A DNA stretch of 64,000 bases from positions 1-64,000 of the forward strand of contig NZ_MRWD01000015.1 of NCBI RefSeq assembly GCF_002093625.1, given 5' to 3'. Origin of the DNA: Rouxiella silvae (GTDB taxonomy: Bacteria; Pseudomonadota; Gammaproteobacteria; Enterobacterales; Enterobacteriaceae). This document shows, in pieces, positions 1-10,194 of this stretch. Position 1 is the stretch's first letter; every line of letters begins with the position of its first letter. Under the pieces are notes generated by a model. It worked only from the letters and a program-made list of their open reading frames with translations, made no database searches and was not told the origin of the DNA. A program made the translations under genes and the position numbers.

Positions 1-747
1 ATTATATATGCATATAAGTTATTGGCAATATTACAAATTGAAAATGCCAGTATTTTAAGAAAAGTTTATTTAATCATCAGAGCTGAAATTACCGGCACGG
101 CACAGCTTTGGTTCATTCCCGCATTAATCATTACAGCTTTTCTCTGCCTACTGCTAAGAAATAGCATAAAATGCAAACCTAAAATCACACTGGTTTTTAT
201 AAGCATTCTCTGGATTACTGGCGTTTTATTAAACTGGCGATTTGTAATAATAGATAGCCCGAATTCCTTTTTTTACAGAAACGGATTTTTTTACGGCATC
301 CCCATGTTTTTCATAGGTTATTTTATTGCAAGCAATGACTTTATCATTGCCGCCGTGCAAGGAAAATTAAAAGCCTTGCTGTTGCTGTCCCTCATTTTAT
401 CTGCATACGAATCGTTAGCATGGACAAAATTTATCAATGATTCGGGCAGTCACTTCATCAACTCGATGGACATGACTTTCTCTGCCCCCTTTTTATCTAC
501 GGTTTTATTCTTACTCTGCTTACGAAGGCCTGGGATCATTGCCTTATCAGGACTTGAACGCTTAACCTCAACGTTTATGTATTACTCACACATTCTGTTT
601 CTTGATGCAGCATATTTAGTCTTATATTATTGCTCGAGTTGGTCAGGGGTAAATATTCCGCTTAAAGAAATGGCAACTGTCGCCGCCGTACTGCTCATTA
701 TTACTTGTTGCTTCTTTTTTCAAAAAACAATAAAAAGACTGGTTTAA
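1..747 (+). CDS. Acyltransferase 3-family membrane protein, 3' part only
   Basis: The reading frame is open to the first base of the window, so this is the C-terminal part of a longer gene whose start lies to the left. It encodes about 248 residues ending at TAA 745-747. The protein is strongly hydrophobic, with repeated membrane-spanning stretches, and contains a LWFIPALI segment typical of the OafA/WecH-type acyltransferase 3 family, which transfers acetyl or other acyl groups to surface sugars in the inner membrane. The catalytic N-terminal His/Arg motifs would be outside the window, so activity cannot be judged. The DNA is AT-rich compared with dacD next door, as often seen in surface-polysaccharide genes that move between strains. 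Family is fairly clear; substrate is unknown. Confidence 0.7.
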   Translation: MIYAYKLLAILQIENASILRKVYLIIRAEITGTAQLWFIPALIITAFLCLLLRNSIKCKPKITLVFISILWITGVLLNWRFVIIDSPNSFFYRNGFFYGIPMFFIGYFIASNDFIIAAVQGKLKALLLLSLILSAYESLAWTKFINDSGSHFINSMDMTFSAPFLSTVLFLLCLRRPGIIALSGLERLTSTFMYYSHILFLDAAYLVLYYCSSWSGVNIPLKEMATVAAVLLIITCCFFFQKTIKRLV

Positions 748-803
748 TTTATATCCTATGGATAAAGCCGTTACGACATCGCAACTTTACACAGTCAACA
801 CAA

Positions 804-838
804 AGAAAAAAGGCCTGTCCTTAACGGCGCAGGCCTTA
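804..838 (-). terminator. Rho-independent terminator of dacD
   Basis: AAGGCCTG (810-817) pairs with CAGGCCTT (830-837) around a 12-base loop. Read on the minus strand the stem is followed by TTTTTTCTTTG, placing it about 30 bases beyond the dacD stop. It may also stop transcripts arriving from the acyltransferase side. Confidence 0.8.
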
Positions 839-868
839 TTAACCAAGATGAGTATAAACCTACAGTCG

Positions 869-2038
869 TTAAATTTTCAGCTTGATATAATCAATGGCGC
901 GGCTCACGATGCCGCCTTTAGGCAAGTCTTCCAACGCCACCAGCGGCACGGTTTTGATGACCTTGCCATTATCAACGATATTGATGGTGCCTACGGCATC
1001 ACCCTTCTTAAGCGGTGCGTCAATTTGCGGATTAGTTAACACGTATTGTGCCTTAACCTTTTCGCTATCTGCCTGCGGAATATTCAAGTAAACGTCGTCA
1101 AGGCTGCCCACTTTAAGCTGGGGTTTATCACCAAACCATACTTTCTCGGTTGAAACGCCCTGACCTGCTTTGAATACCTGCATGCTGGTAAACTCGCGGA
1201 AGCCCCAGGTCAGTAGTTTACGCGCCTGTTCTTCACGGCCCTTAGAGCTTTTGCCGCCCATCACCACGGCAATCAGGCGGCGATTGCCTTCCGTTGCCGA
1301 AGCAATGATGTTATAGCCTGCCGTTTCGGTATGACCGGTCTTCAGGCCGTCGACGTTGAGGTTTTTATCCCACAGCAGGCCGTTGCGGTTTTGCTGAGTG
1401 ATATTGTCATAGGTCAGCGATTTCTCGTCATACATATGATATTCCTCAGGTTCGCCACCGATAATGGCGCGCGAGAGCTTAGCCAAATCGTACGAGGTCG
1501 TGAACTGCCCTGGTGCATCCAGGCCGTGAACCGTTTCAAAGTGGGAGTTAGTCAAGCCAAGCTTTTGTACGTACTGGTTCATGATGCCCACGAATGCGTC
1601 TTGGCTGCCTGACACATAATCAGCCATCGCTACACAGGCGTCATTCCCAGAGTCGATAATAATACCTTGAATCAGGTTGCGCACAGAAACGCGATCGCCC
1701 GGCTTCAAGAACATTAATGAAGAACCTGCCAGGACTTTATTCCCTGCAACCCAGGCCTCCTGAGGCACGGTAACCACGTCATCCATGCTTATCTTGTGCG
1801 CATCTAAAGCCCGGTCAATGACATATCCTGTCATCAATTTTGTCAGACTCGCAGGATTGCGGCGTTCGTCAGGATTTCCGGAAGCCAGTACATCGCCGGT
1901 AGCGTAATCCATAAGAACAAAAGAAGCAGCATCAATGCTGGGTGGCACTACCTGAAAATCGATCGGTGCTACGGCCCATGCGTTGCTCGCAGAAACACAG
2001 ATTACACCGGACAAAATACTTAATACTAAACGCTTCAC
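869..2038 (-). CDS. dacD: D-alanyl-D-alanine carboxypeptidase DacD (PBP6b)
   Basis: Periplasmic, membrane-anchored penicillin-binding protein that removes the terminal D-Ala from peptidoglycan pentapeptides. An N-terminal signal peptide (residues 1-22, ending ASNAWA) is followed by the S11 peptidase domain with SLTK at 64-67 (catalytic Ser64 and Lys67), SGN at 130-132 and KTG at 233-235, then the PBP5-type C-terminal beta domain and an amphipathic tail suited to membrane anchoring. Length (389) fits the family. The stretches around the active site match E. coli DacD better than DacA or DacC. The start is GTG at 2038, preceded by GAGGA at good distance. It is transcribed alone, away from the ydeP-like gene, with its own terminator downstream. 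Confidence 0.93.
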   Translation of the reverse strand: MKRLVLSILSGVICVSASNAWAVAPIDFQVVPPSIDAASFVLMDYATGDVLASGNPDERRNPASLTKLMTGYVIDRALDAHKISMDDVVTVPQEAWVAGNKVLAGSSLMFLKPGDRVSVRNLIQGIIIDSGNDACVAMADYVSGSQDAFVGIMNQYVQKLGLTNSHFETVHGLDAPGQFTTSYDLAKLSRAIIGGEPEEYHMYDEKSLTYDNITQQNRNGLLWDKNLNVDGLKTGHTETAGYNIIASATEGNRRLIAVVMGGKSSKGREEQARKLLTWGFREFTSMQVFKAGQGVSTEKVWFGDKPQLKVGSLDDVYLNIPQADSEKVKAQYVLTNPQIDAPLKKGDAVGTINIVDNGKVIKTVPLVALEDLPKGGIVSRAIDYIKLKI

Positions 2039-2361
2039 TTAATCATCCTCAAACGCTCTTTTAAAGTCAGCCCACCCCCTAACATCAGGGCAGCCGCACA
2101 AGGCAAAATTGTACCATTGGCGGCATAGGTTGCATTAAATCACGCCGAAGCTAAACAATAAGACCTTTGCTGAAAGTTTCACAATGAAACCATTTGCTTA
2201 CAATTTCAGTATCATCCCCATTATTAGTGCGCTCTATCCCACGATTACAACATTCGATTAGACTCGGTCTCATATCCTTCATAAGCTTGTGACATTATAT
2301 TAACAATCCCGAGAAATTTGACTGGATGGGGTTGTTTTACTCACACCTGCGAAGACCTAAT
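2039..2361. other. Intergenic region between divergent dacD and ydeP-like gene
   Basis: About 320 bases with no convincing gene. It must hold both divergent promoters. It is AT-rich, but I see no clear operator, riboswitch or hairpin. An in-frame ATG at 2326 lies inside it and is a possible but less likely start for the downstream gene. Confidence 0.5.
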
Positions 2362-4668
2362 ATGAAATTCAAATCCGAGATTAAGCCCTATACCGGCGCG
2401 GCTGGCGGTTGGGGTTCGCTGGAAGCTACCACCCGCTACGTTTTCGACAGTAAAAAAGTCCTTTCTAACCTGCGTAACCTGCTGCGTGTTAACAAAGGTC
2501 GTGGTTTTGACTGTCCCGGCTGCGCATGGGGAGACGATAACCACAGTACTTTTAGCTTTTGTGAGAACGGCGCCAAGGCCGTCAGTTGGGAAGCAACTCG
2601 TAAGGCCGTTGAGCCGGAATTTTTTGCCCAACACAGTGTGGCAAAACTGCGTGAACAAAGTGACTATTTCCTTGAGTATCAGGGGCGTCTGACTCATCCG
2701 CTGCGCTACAATCGCACCACCGATCACTATGAGCCCATTGCCTGGGACGCTGCTTTCTCACTCATTGCCAGCCATTTGAACGGGCTTGAAAGCCCTGACC
2801 AAGCCGATTTTTACACCTCGGGCCGCGCCAGTAATGAAGCCTCATACCTCTATCAGGTGTTTGGCCGCATGTTCGGCACCAACAACTTTCCCGACTGCTC
2901 AAACATGTGCCATGAGGCCAGCGGTGTCGGCCTCAAGCAAAGTATTGGCATCGGTAAAGGCACCATTCGTTTAGATGATTTTGAGAAGGCCGATGCGATT
3001 TTTGTATTTGGCCAAAATCCAGGCACCAACCATCCCCGCATGCTGCACAGCCTGCGTCATGCCGCCGATCGCGGTGCCAAAGTAGTCAGTTTTAATACCT
3101 TGCGTGAGCGCGGCCTGGAACGTTTTGCCGACCCTCAAAAACCGCTGGAAGTCGTCACCACTAAGTCGGGACGCATCAGTTCCGCTTACTATCAGCCAAA
3201 TCTTGGCGGCGATATGGCGGCGATCCGTGGCATGGTTAAAGTGTTGTTGCAAATTCACCGCCAGCGCATCGCCTCCGGTGAACCTTCACTATTCGACCAA
3301 GAGTTTATCGCCCAACACTGCGTGGGCGTTGACGAGTACCTCGACATTGTTGACCAAACTAGCTGGGAGCACATCACCCAACAGTCTGGCCTGAGCGAGT
3401 TCGAAATTCGCGAAGCCGCCACGATTTATATGAACGCGGAACGGGTTATCTGCACCTGGGCAATGGGCATTACGCAGCATAAACACTCTGTGCCAACAGT
3501 GCGTGAAATCACCAATCTTCAGCTGCTGTTTGGGCAACTGGGTAAACCAGGGGCGGGCCTGTGTCCAGTACGCGGCCACAGTAACGTGCAGGGGAACCGC
3601 ACTATGGGTATCGATGAAAAAGCACCAAAAGCGCTGCTCGATAACCTTGAGCGCCATTTCAAATTTACCCCGCCGCGCCAACAGGGCCATAATACCGTCG
3701 AGGCTCTGGAAGCGATGCTGCGCGGTGAAGCCAAAGTGCTGATTGCCTTGGGCGGCAACCTGGCAGCAGCGGCTCCTGATACGCCACGCACTGAGCAGGC
3801 GCTGAGTCACTGTGATTTAACAGTACAAATCAGCACCAAGCTCAACCGCAGTCACCTCACCCCTGGACGCGAAGCGCTGATTCTGCCGACACTTGGCCGC
3901 ACTGAGCTGGATATGCAGGCCACGGGTTCTCAGTTTATTACGGTTGAAGACTCGTTCAGCATGGTGCACGCCTCTGAAGGCGTGGGTATTCCACTCTCAA
4001 CCGAGCAGCGTTCTGAAACGGCGATTGTCTGCGGAATTGCCGATGCGGTGTTGGGTAAACGTTACCTCGACTGGATGGCACTGGCGGATGATTACAATCT
4101 GATCCGTGACCATATTGAGGCCACGATCCCCGGCTTTAGCGATTTCAATCAGCGCTGTGATATTAAAGGCGGTTTTTATCTGGGGAACGCCGCAGCCGAG
4201 CTCAAATTCAATACGCCAAGCGGCAAGGCAAATTTCAGTGCCGCACTGTTGCCTGAACGTGTTACGCCATTTGAGCATGAAAACGCACCGTTTACCTTGC
4301 AAACATTGCGTTCACACGACCAGTACAACACGACTATTTATGGTCTCGATGACCGCTATCGTGGCGTATACGGCCAGCGCGAAGTCCTGTTCATTCATCC
4401 ACAAGACTTGGCCGACCTGGGCTTTAATGATGGCGAGCTGGTCGAGATTGAAACACTGTGGAACGACGGTATTGAACGCAAAGTGAGCGGCTTCAAACTG
4501 GTAAGCTATGATATTCCGCGTGGAAATTTGGCCGCCTATTATCCCGAAACTAACCCGCTGGTGCCGCTGTCGAGCTTTGGCGATCAGACACATACGCCGA
4601 CCTCGAAATCCATTCCTGTGGCTATTCGCCGCTGTGAAGCGGTGGTCGATACTCGCCGCATTGCCTGA
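2362..4668 (+). CDS. ydeP: FdhF/YdeP-family molybdopterin oxidoreductase
   Basis: Large molybdopterin-binding oxidoreductase of the YdeP branch of the formate dehydrogenase alpha-subunit superfamily; in E. coli and Shigella ydeP is linked to acid resistance, and its reaction is not known. The protein has the YdeP-type N-terminus (YTGAAGGWG), the Cys pair GFDCPGCAW, the NNFPDCSNMCHE segment near the expected metal-ligand Cys, the GHSNVQG segment, and a C-terminal molybdopterin-dinucleotide domain with RSHDQYNTTIYG. Length is about 768 residues, as in E. coli (759). I chose ATG 2362 because its N-terminus aligns with E. coli YdeP; ATG 2326 would add 12 residues without family support. It is monocistronic, followed by a strong terminator. 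Confidence 0.88.
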   Translation: MKFKSEIKPYTGAAGGWGSLEATTRYVFDSKKVLSNLRNLLRVNKGRGFDCPGCAWGDDNHSTFSFCENGAKAVSWEATRKAVEPEFFAQHSVAKLREQSDYFLEYQGRLTHPLRYNRTTDHYEPIAWDAAFSLIASHLNGLESPDQADFYTSGRASNEASYLYQVFGRMFGTNNFPDCSNMCHEASGVGLKQSIGIGKGTIRLDDFEKADAIFVFGQNPGTNHPRMLHSLRHAADRGAKVVSFNTLRERGLERFADPQKPLEVVTTKSGRISSAYYQPNLGGDMAAIRGMVKVLLQIHRQRIASGEPSLFDQEFIAQHCVGVDEYLDIVDQTSWEHITQQSGLSEFEIREAATIYMNAERVICTWAMGITQHKHSVPTVREITNLQLLFGQLGKPGAGLCPVRGHSNVQGNRTMGIDEKAPKALLDNLERHFKFTPPRQQGHNTVEALEAMLRGEAKVLIALGGNLAAAAPDTPRTEQALSHCDLTVQISTKLNRSHLTPGREALILPTLGRTELDMQATGSQFITVEDSFSMVHASEGVGIPLSTEQRSETAIVCGIADAVLGKRYLDWMALADDYNLIRDHIEATIPGFSDFNQRCDIKGGFYLGNAAAELKFNTPSGKANFSAALLPERVTPFEHENAPFTLQTLRSHDQYNTTIYGLDDRYRGVYGQREVLFIHPQDLADLGFNDGELVEIETLWNDGIERKVSGFKLVSYDIPRGNLAAYYPETNPLVPLSSFGDQTHTPTSKSIPVAIRRCEAVVDTRRIA

Positions 4669-4697
4669 TTAAGCATTAATCATCAAGAGCAGCAGAG

Positions 4698-4727
4698 GGG
4701 CGCATAATCATTTATGCGCCCTTTTTT
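4698..4727 (+). terminator. Rho-independent terminator after ydeP-like gene
   Basis: GGGCGCATAA (4698-4707) pairs with TTATGCGCCC (4712-4721) and is followed by TTTTTT. It lies 30 bases past the stop and also separates this gene from the convergent 1733-residue gene. Confidence 0.9.
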
Positions 4728-4745
4728 GTTATTCATTACAGAATA

Positions 4746-7700
4746 TTAGCCAATCGACGGCGTTAGATTTCCATAGCGAGTACCGCGATAAACATCCATC
4801 TCATTGCAGGCTTCGCGTGGCCAGCCAAGGGGATAAGCCACAATACTGTTGTCCGTGTTGTCTAACAATGCTTCTTGTAGCGTTTTGCTTTGTCTGCGAT
4901 GCAAATAAATAATCTCCACTGTTGCCTCGCCGGTAATAGCCTGCGTCACCCCGTACCTTTGCGCTATGCGATTAATAAACTCGGACGGACACTGTGAATA
5001 GTCCCCTTTGCGCCGATACAGCGCGTAATATAACTCAATTGTTTGCCGTTCTGCTTTTAGCTCGCTCACGGTAGCCTCCAGATAGCGCGTTATTTCATTT
5101 CTAAACATTCTATTACCCTGCATAAAAGGATGGCCGTCGAGGGATCCTTTCAAACGCCCTGCTAACACCTCCATTAAGCTGAAAGTCTGCATCTGACCAT
5201 TTGGCGAATAATTAAATTGAAGTTTATCCAGGTCGGATTTTACAAAACCATAACGAATGATCCGACTGTGATAAAACAACCGAGCGGGCAGAGTGTAATA
5301 AGGCGTTACCATTGATTTAACGCGGTCAATTCCCAGACCCGCCATCCTGTGCTGTTCAAGATTTGTCACTCTCTCCCCTAAAAGCTGTTCAGCAGAAGCG
5401 TTTATTACTTGATGCAGCATCAATGAAACATCAGCGGGCAGCGCTTTAGGAAAAATAAAGACTGGTTTTTGCCGTTGGCTAACGTGATTAAACTGTTTGT
5501 TTTGGTTAATCTCCCGTAGTGGAAACACGCGGATCCTAAAAGGTGAAAAATCAATGCGTGTAATATTAACTGCATCAGGATCCACATTTTTTTGAGTTCT
5601 CAGGTACTGGCAAATGTCACCATGACTAAAGTTTAGATATTCCTCTGTGACTATTCTCAAAAATTGCCAACGATGCACGTAGTTGTATTCTTGAACGTAA
5701 TCGCCAACTTTGGCATTGCGGTATGCCTCCAATATAGCCTGAGTCTGCATACTAATAGTGCTGGGATAGATAACCTGCACTTTCTGTCCTTTATATTTAA
5801 TCAACGCCTCAAGAAGCGGCAGTTCTTCACGCCGCAGTGTCGATAAAACGCCGACACTGGCTGAGCTAATGTGAAGACAAATCACGGGGCACTCTTTTAA
5901 TGGGTAATTGATTTTCCGCCGATATGAGATAAGGTCTATAAAATCTGAGTCTTGCATAGAAAGCACTCGAAAATAGCTGTCAGCAACAGTGATTGACGCG
6001 GAGTCTGGCTCAAGGGTTAATGAAAGAGAAGGCATTTTTTTCCGTGGGAAAGGTAAGCCAAACAGTAAAGCATCCATTACCAGCTTATTGAAATTTCTTG
6101 CTATTTTTGATTGCTGTTGAAATAAGCGGAAATTAACTCTTTCGTCCGCCGGGACTCTGACAATACCTCTGCGCTGAAACTCCTGACTTTGCTCAGACGT
6201 AAGTTCAATATTGTGTTCAACCGTAACCGGCTTTGCTGTGTCGTTTTTTTTAATTTCAAAGTGCAGTTTGAGTTTATCAAAAAAACGAAGTTTAAAATCA
6301 ACAATATTGGTATCCTGATATCCGCCGTGTTTCTCTTCATTATATACAGCAAGAATGGTGGCTTTAAACACTTCCAGGGCTGCTAACAGCATGACCGAAT
6401 AGGCAACCGCCTTTATGCCCTGCTTTTTAGCTATCAGGTGCGGTACATTAGCCAGCAATCCATTTGATAGATCGCCCAGAATTTCAAAAGTTTCCAGAAT
6501 CGTCTGTTTCTGCTTGTCTTTTATTCTGTCATTTATCATATCGAGGAATATTTTAATGTCCTCTTCTCTAGCCAGAAAATCGTTTTCACTGGCATATTTA
6601 ATAATATTATTGACCGTCACTTTCCCTTCAAGGGAATATACCGTGCTTGATATATCATCAAGACTCACCGAATTTTGTATTGCTCTTAAAGAACTCATCG
6701 ACTTTACGGACGTACGAATAATTCTCACACCCTTTTTATCGTAATAAAACAGCGAGTCGCTGGATGACTGATAAGTGCTAAACGACTCGACGCTTGAACC
6801 ATGAAACCGCGCAATCATCTCAGAAGCCTGTCCAGCCGCTCTCTCACCCGGCGCCTCGGTAGAGAGAATCACGCCTCGATTTGGGGATATTAAGAGAGTC
6901 CCTGAGGGAGACGTGGTGTCGGTGATATCAGAAAAGAGATCCTGGGGCCGTAAATAGAGCGTATTTTTAATTAACTTCATTAATTCGGTACTTTTATCGG
7001 CGACAAGTGACAGCGTCGGTGCCTCAATGCTACAGATTATTATTTTCTCTAGGGTATCAAGCTGCTGATTGCTTACTCCCTCATAGCATCCCCAAAGCGG
7101 AATAAATGAGGCAATTGAAATTTCACTGTACCAGTCTTGCATTCGGGTTATGAAGGTGCTGCCCATAAGTTTATTTTTTCTTGGTGTGCTGAACGCGATC
7201 AGGTCAACAAAAACTTCGGCTGCCTGTAAAAACTCCCCACCTACGTTAAACGAACCGATCTCGTTCAACACTAGGCTTAGCCCACCTTCTATTTCATGAA
7301 ATCGATAGCCGGTCTTTTCAAAAAAAACCTCTTCAATCTCTCCACCTTTAAAAAAATTACGGTTATTAAGCATTTCATTTTTTATTCTATCTTCATCCGA
7401 TCCTAAATAGGAGCATTCTGCAGAATCATCCATATAGAAAAAATGACGATTATTGTTAAATTCAAAACTCAGTACTCCTCCCTGAAAAAAATCATCTTTT
7501 CTTAAACTACGCGACGACCCTGTTAGCCAGCAGGTAAGGGATAGACTATACACATTCAGCTTAACCCTTTGCTGACTTGACTGATAGAACCAGTTTTCCA
7601 TAATAAAATTAAGCGTAATACGTACTGATGTAATAAGAGACTGCCTAATATTATTTATCCCATTTTTTTTTGAAAGTGTATTATTGCCATGATGAAAGGC

Positions 7701-9947
7701 ATAAATTTGTTCAACCACCGTTTGGCTACTAAAAGCCAGAGCGTCGTGACGTCCAAGTTCGATGGCATTAAATTTATAGAGGCGACTTATTATTTCCTGA
7801 TGTCTATTGTTAGCCAATCGTTCATGTAATACATCGAGCGACATTAGCTCAATGATGAAGCAAACGGGAGGATGGGTGAGCATTTTCATAAATTTCTGCT
7901 TATCGGTGTTCTTTACCGACTCATCCGTCAGCAAATGTATGAAATCATTTGCCCTCTCTATCGGCCTGCCTCGCCTATTAGCAGGAAAGTACTGCTCAAT
8001 TACAATACCTAACATCAGTTTCCAACCGCGCATTTCATGCGTGCGGTAAACATTGCCATCAGCAAGATGAAAGGGAAAAGAAATGATACCGACTACGCGA
8101 GCGAGACGAGCATTAATGAATTCACTCCCAGAGTCTATTTTTATATAAGTTTTTAACTTTTGCGCAAGACCGTCATCAATGGTAGCCAATGTGTTAAGCA
8201 ATGCGTATATTTCTGCAAAGCGACTCAGTTCAAAAACGCTCTCAATATTTAATAAATAAAAAATATATTTTACATAACCATTGATAATCCAAGAGAGAGG
8301 TTGTCGCCCCATATCCAAGCTTGCACAAGAATAGAACTGAGAAATTACCCGTGGAATATCACGCGTTGTATCATCCAAATAAAGCGGGCTTCCGGCCAAT
8401 AACGTCATGCTAGTGTCGTCCAGCATTTTTTCAACCATCTTTAAAACGCTGAACACCTTTTCCCCGTTACTGAGCAGCGGTTTATAACATTGTGTAATAT
8501 CATCGTAGGTATAATCATCGGGAAATAATTGCTCGATATTGGGATTTTTGATTAATGTCTTGCTTCTTGCCGCTGTGCTACCGTTTAAAGACCGTGCCTC
8601 TTTACGACTTTGCCAATTGAAGGCGGCCTTGGCAGGTAATCTCTGCGCATCGGCGGCGCTGAACAGGCTCATTGTGCGGTCAAGGTGTTGTAACTTTTCT
8701 CTTATCCAATCAGCTACTGTGCCGCCTACCCTCTCTTTATGTGCTTTTATCGCCGTTGTAGGACCGATTTTTTTAAGTACCGGTGCTGGCCTGAAAGCCG
8801 CTGAAACCTCACTCATTGCCGTTGCCTTTTTCATCGATGCCGCCTGCACATCCAAAGACACCGCTACCGCTCCGTTCGCCGCGTCTATTATCACCGCGCT
8901 TCGCCCGCTATTTAATTGATACAGAACCCGGTGACTACCGGTATCCAGTCTGATATCCACCGTGGTGCCTGATAAATAAGGTGCCAGATGTGTCCTGTTC
9001 CCGTCAGGCTCACTGACGCAGCACTGGCGTTCAACGTTGAAGTATGGCCCTTGAAACAGCGCAGTCGAGTGATGGGAAATACGGTAAAGTCGGTTTTCAT
9101 GACGAGGACCGTAATAAGGTTCTGCCCCCGGAAAAGCGAGAGTGAGCAAGTTTGCAGATTCTGTGCCCGCCGTATCTTGCTCAACATTATTATCAGGTTT
9201 GGGCGAAACGGCGAATATCGAGCGTTCGTCCCTGTACTGAGGGCCATTGACAGGGAATAAAACGCGCAGGGGATCGCAGGTAATAAGATGATACAGCGCA
9301 GTTCCCAGTCCAGCGATAAAGCGATCGCCTTCTTTTATCAAGGGAATGAACATAGCAGGGATCATCTGCTGTATTAGGTAGCAACCTGTACGTCGAGATG
9401 AAAGAAACGCAAGCAGTTTCCTGTCCGATCCTTCGCCATTTGAGGTTTTCAGCGCTCCCTTACGCGTGAGCAGTTTTTTAAGCTGCTTGAACACCTGTTT
9501 ATTATGGTCCGTGGGTATGCCAATTGAAGTCAGGCCGGAAAATGCCAAAAAGCAGGTTATTTCCTGCGACAAACCTTCGACAGTTTTTTCTGGCGGGGGA
9601 AACGGCGAAGGTGAATAAAGTGCCGACAGCAGTTGCTTAGCCTCGTCACTCGCCAAGGCCTGCTCGGCTTTTTCCACCTCAATAAGCTGCATAAAAGCCT
9701 GCTCATTTTTCTTACTCTTAAAACAGTGACTCAACATGCTCTCAATGTGACCGTTAAGCCGTTCGCTCCCCCTTTGCATGAGTCGATGTAGTTTTGGTGA
9801 AACACCCACCGAAAGCAACTGGACAGGAGAGTTCCTTATAGTTTCAACAAAATGGGTGAACTGATTGTATATATGAAGACAGGTGTAAAGCGCCGTTGAG
9901 CGCCTGATGACCTGTGGCTTCGGTACTGGTGAAATCGGTGCAGGCAT
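4746..9947 (-). CDS. Very large protein of unknown function, possible toxin or secreted effector
   Basis: A single uninterrupted 1733-codon gene that I do not recognise. The N-terminus is proline-rich (MPAPISPVPKPQ) and has no Sec or Tat signal peptide. The chain looks mostly soluble, with one clearly hydrophobic stretch near residues 1175-1197 (MLLAALEVFKATILAVY region). There are no obvious repeats, Walker motifs, zinc clusters or collagen/RHS-type patterns. Base composition is visibly AT-richer than rnb and the ydeP-like gene on either side, especially 6000-8300, suggesting horizontal gain, yet the frame is intact, so it is probably under selection. Size, absence of a signal peptide and isolation resemble large host-directed toxins of insect- or plant-associated enterobacteria, but that is inference only. 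The start at 9947 has only a weak upstream AAGG. Confidence 0.75.
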   Translation of the reverse strand: MPAPISPVPKPQVIRRSTALYTCLHIYNQFTHFVETIRNSPVQLLSVGVSPKLHRLMQRGSERLNGHIESMLSHCFKSKKNEQAFMQLIEVEKAEQALASDEAKQLLSALYSPSPFPPPEKTVEGLSQEITCFLAFSGLTSIGIPTDHNKQVFKQLKKLLTRKGALKTSNGEGSDRKLLAFLSSRRTGCYLIQQMIPAMFIPLIKEGDRFIAGLGTALYHLITCDPLRVLFPVNGPQYRDERSIFAVSPKPDNNVEQDTAGTESANLLTLAFPGAEPYYGPRHENRLYRISHHSTALFQGPYFNVERQCCVSEPDGNRTHLAPYLSGTTVDIRLDTGSHRVLYQLNSGRSAVIIDAANGAVAVSLDVQAASMKKATAMSEVSAAFRPAPVLKKIGPTTAIKAHKERVGGTVADWIREKLQHLDRTMSLFSAADAQRLPAKAAFNWQSRKEARSLNGSTAARSKTLIKNPNIEQLFPDDYTYDDITQCYKPLLSNGEKVFSVLKMVEKMLDDTSMTLLAGSPLYLDDTTRDIPRVISQFYSCASLDMGRQPLSWIINGYVKYIFYLLNIESVFELSRFAEIYALLNTLATIDDGLAQKLKTYIKIDSGSEFINARLARVVGIISFPFHLADGNVYRTHEMRGWKLMLGIVIEQYFPANRRGRPIERANDFIHLLTDESVKNTDKQKFMKMLTHPPVCFIIELMSLDVLHERLANNRHQEIISRLYKFNAIELGRHDALAFSSQTVVEQIYAFHHGNNTLSKKNGINNIRQSLITSVRITLNFIMENWFYQSSQQRVKLNVYSLSLTCWLTGSSRSLRKDDFFQGGVLSFEFNNNRHFFYMDDSAECSYLGSDEDRIKNEMLNNRNFFKGGEIEEVFFEKTGYRFHEIEGGLSLVLNEIGSFNVGGEFLQAAEVFVDLIAFSTPRKNKLMGSTFITRMQDWYSEISIASFIPLWGCYEGVSNQQLDTLEKIIICSIEAPTLSLVADKSTELMKLIKNTLYLRPQDLFSDITDTTSPSGTLLISPNRGVILSTEAPGERAAGQASEMIARFHGSSVESFSTYQSSSDSLFYYDKKGVRIIRTSVKSMSSLRAIQNSVSLDDISSTVYSLEGKVTVNNIIKYASENDFLAREEDIKIFLDMINDRIKDKQKQTILETFEILGDLSNGLLANVPHLIAKKQGIKAVAYSVMLLAALEVFKATILAVYNEEKHGGYQDTNIVDFKLRFFDKLKLHFEIKKNDTAKPVTVEHNIELTSEQSQEFQRRGIVRVPADERVNFRLFQQQSKIARNFNKLVMDALLFGLPFPRKKMPSLSLTLEPDSASITVADSYFRVLSMQDSDFIDLISYRRKINYPLKECPVICLHISSASVGVLSTLRREELPLLEALIKYKGQKVQVIYPSTISMQTQAILEAYRNAKVGDYVQEYNYVHRWQFLRIVTEEYLNFSHGDICQYLRTQKNVDPDAVNITRIDFSPFRIRVFPLREINQNKQFNHVSQRQKPVFIFPKALPADVSLMLHQVINASAEQLLGERVTNLEQHRMAGLGIDRVKSMVTPYYTLPARLFYHSRIIRYGFVKSDLDKLQFNYSPNGQMQTFSLMEVLAGRLKGSLDGHPFMQGNRMFRNEITRYLEATVSELKAERQTIELYYALYRRKGDYSQCPSEFINRIAQRYGVTQAITGEATVEIIYLHRRQSKTLQEALLDNTDNSIVAYPLGWPREACNEMDVYRGTRYGNLTPSIG

Positions 9948-10194
9948 AACCCGACGCCTTGTGGTATTGGCAAACTGCCCGTATTAATCATTACATTGTT
10001 TTTAACCGCTGAGATATTCCAGCGCTACCACTTTGCGCTCAATGTTTCTTACCCTGGACCAAAAAACGCCGTCGGTGACTTTCAACCCATTTTAATCATG
10101 GCAAAATAGGCAGATGCCGCTTGCCCAAGGTGGCCGATTCGCGTAAAACTGTCTGCCGCTAATCGAACCACTCTAACCTCAATCTCTGGACGAT

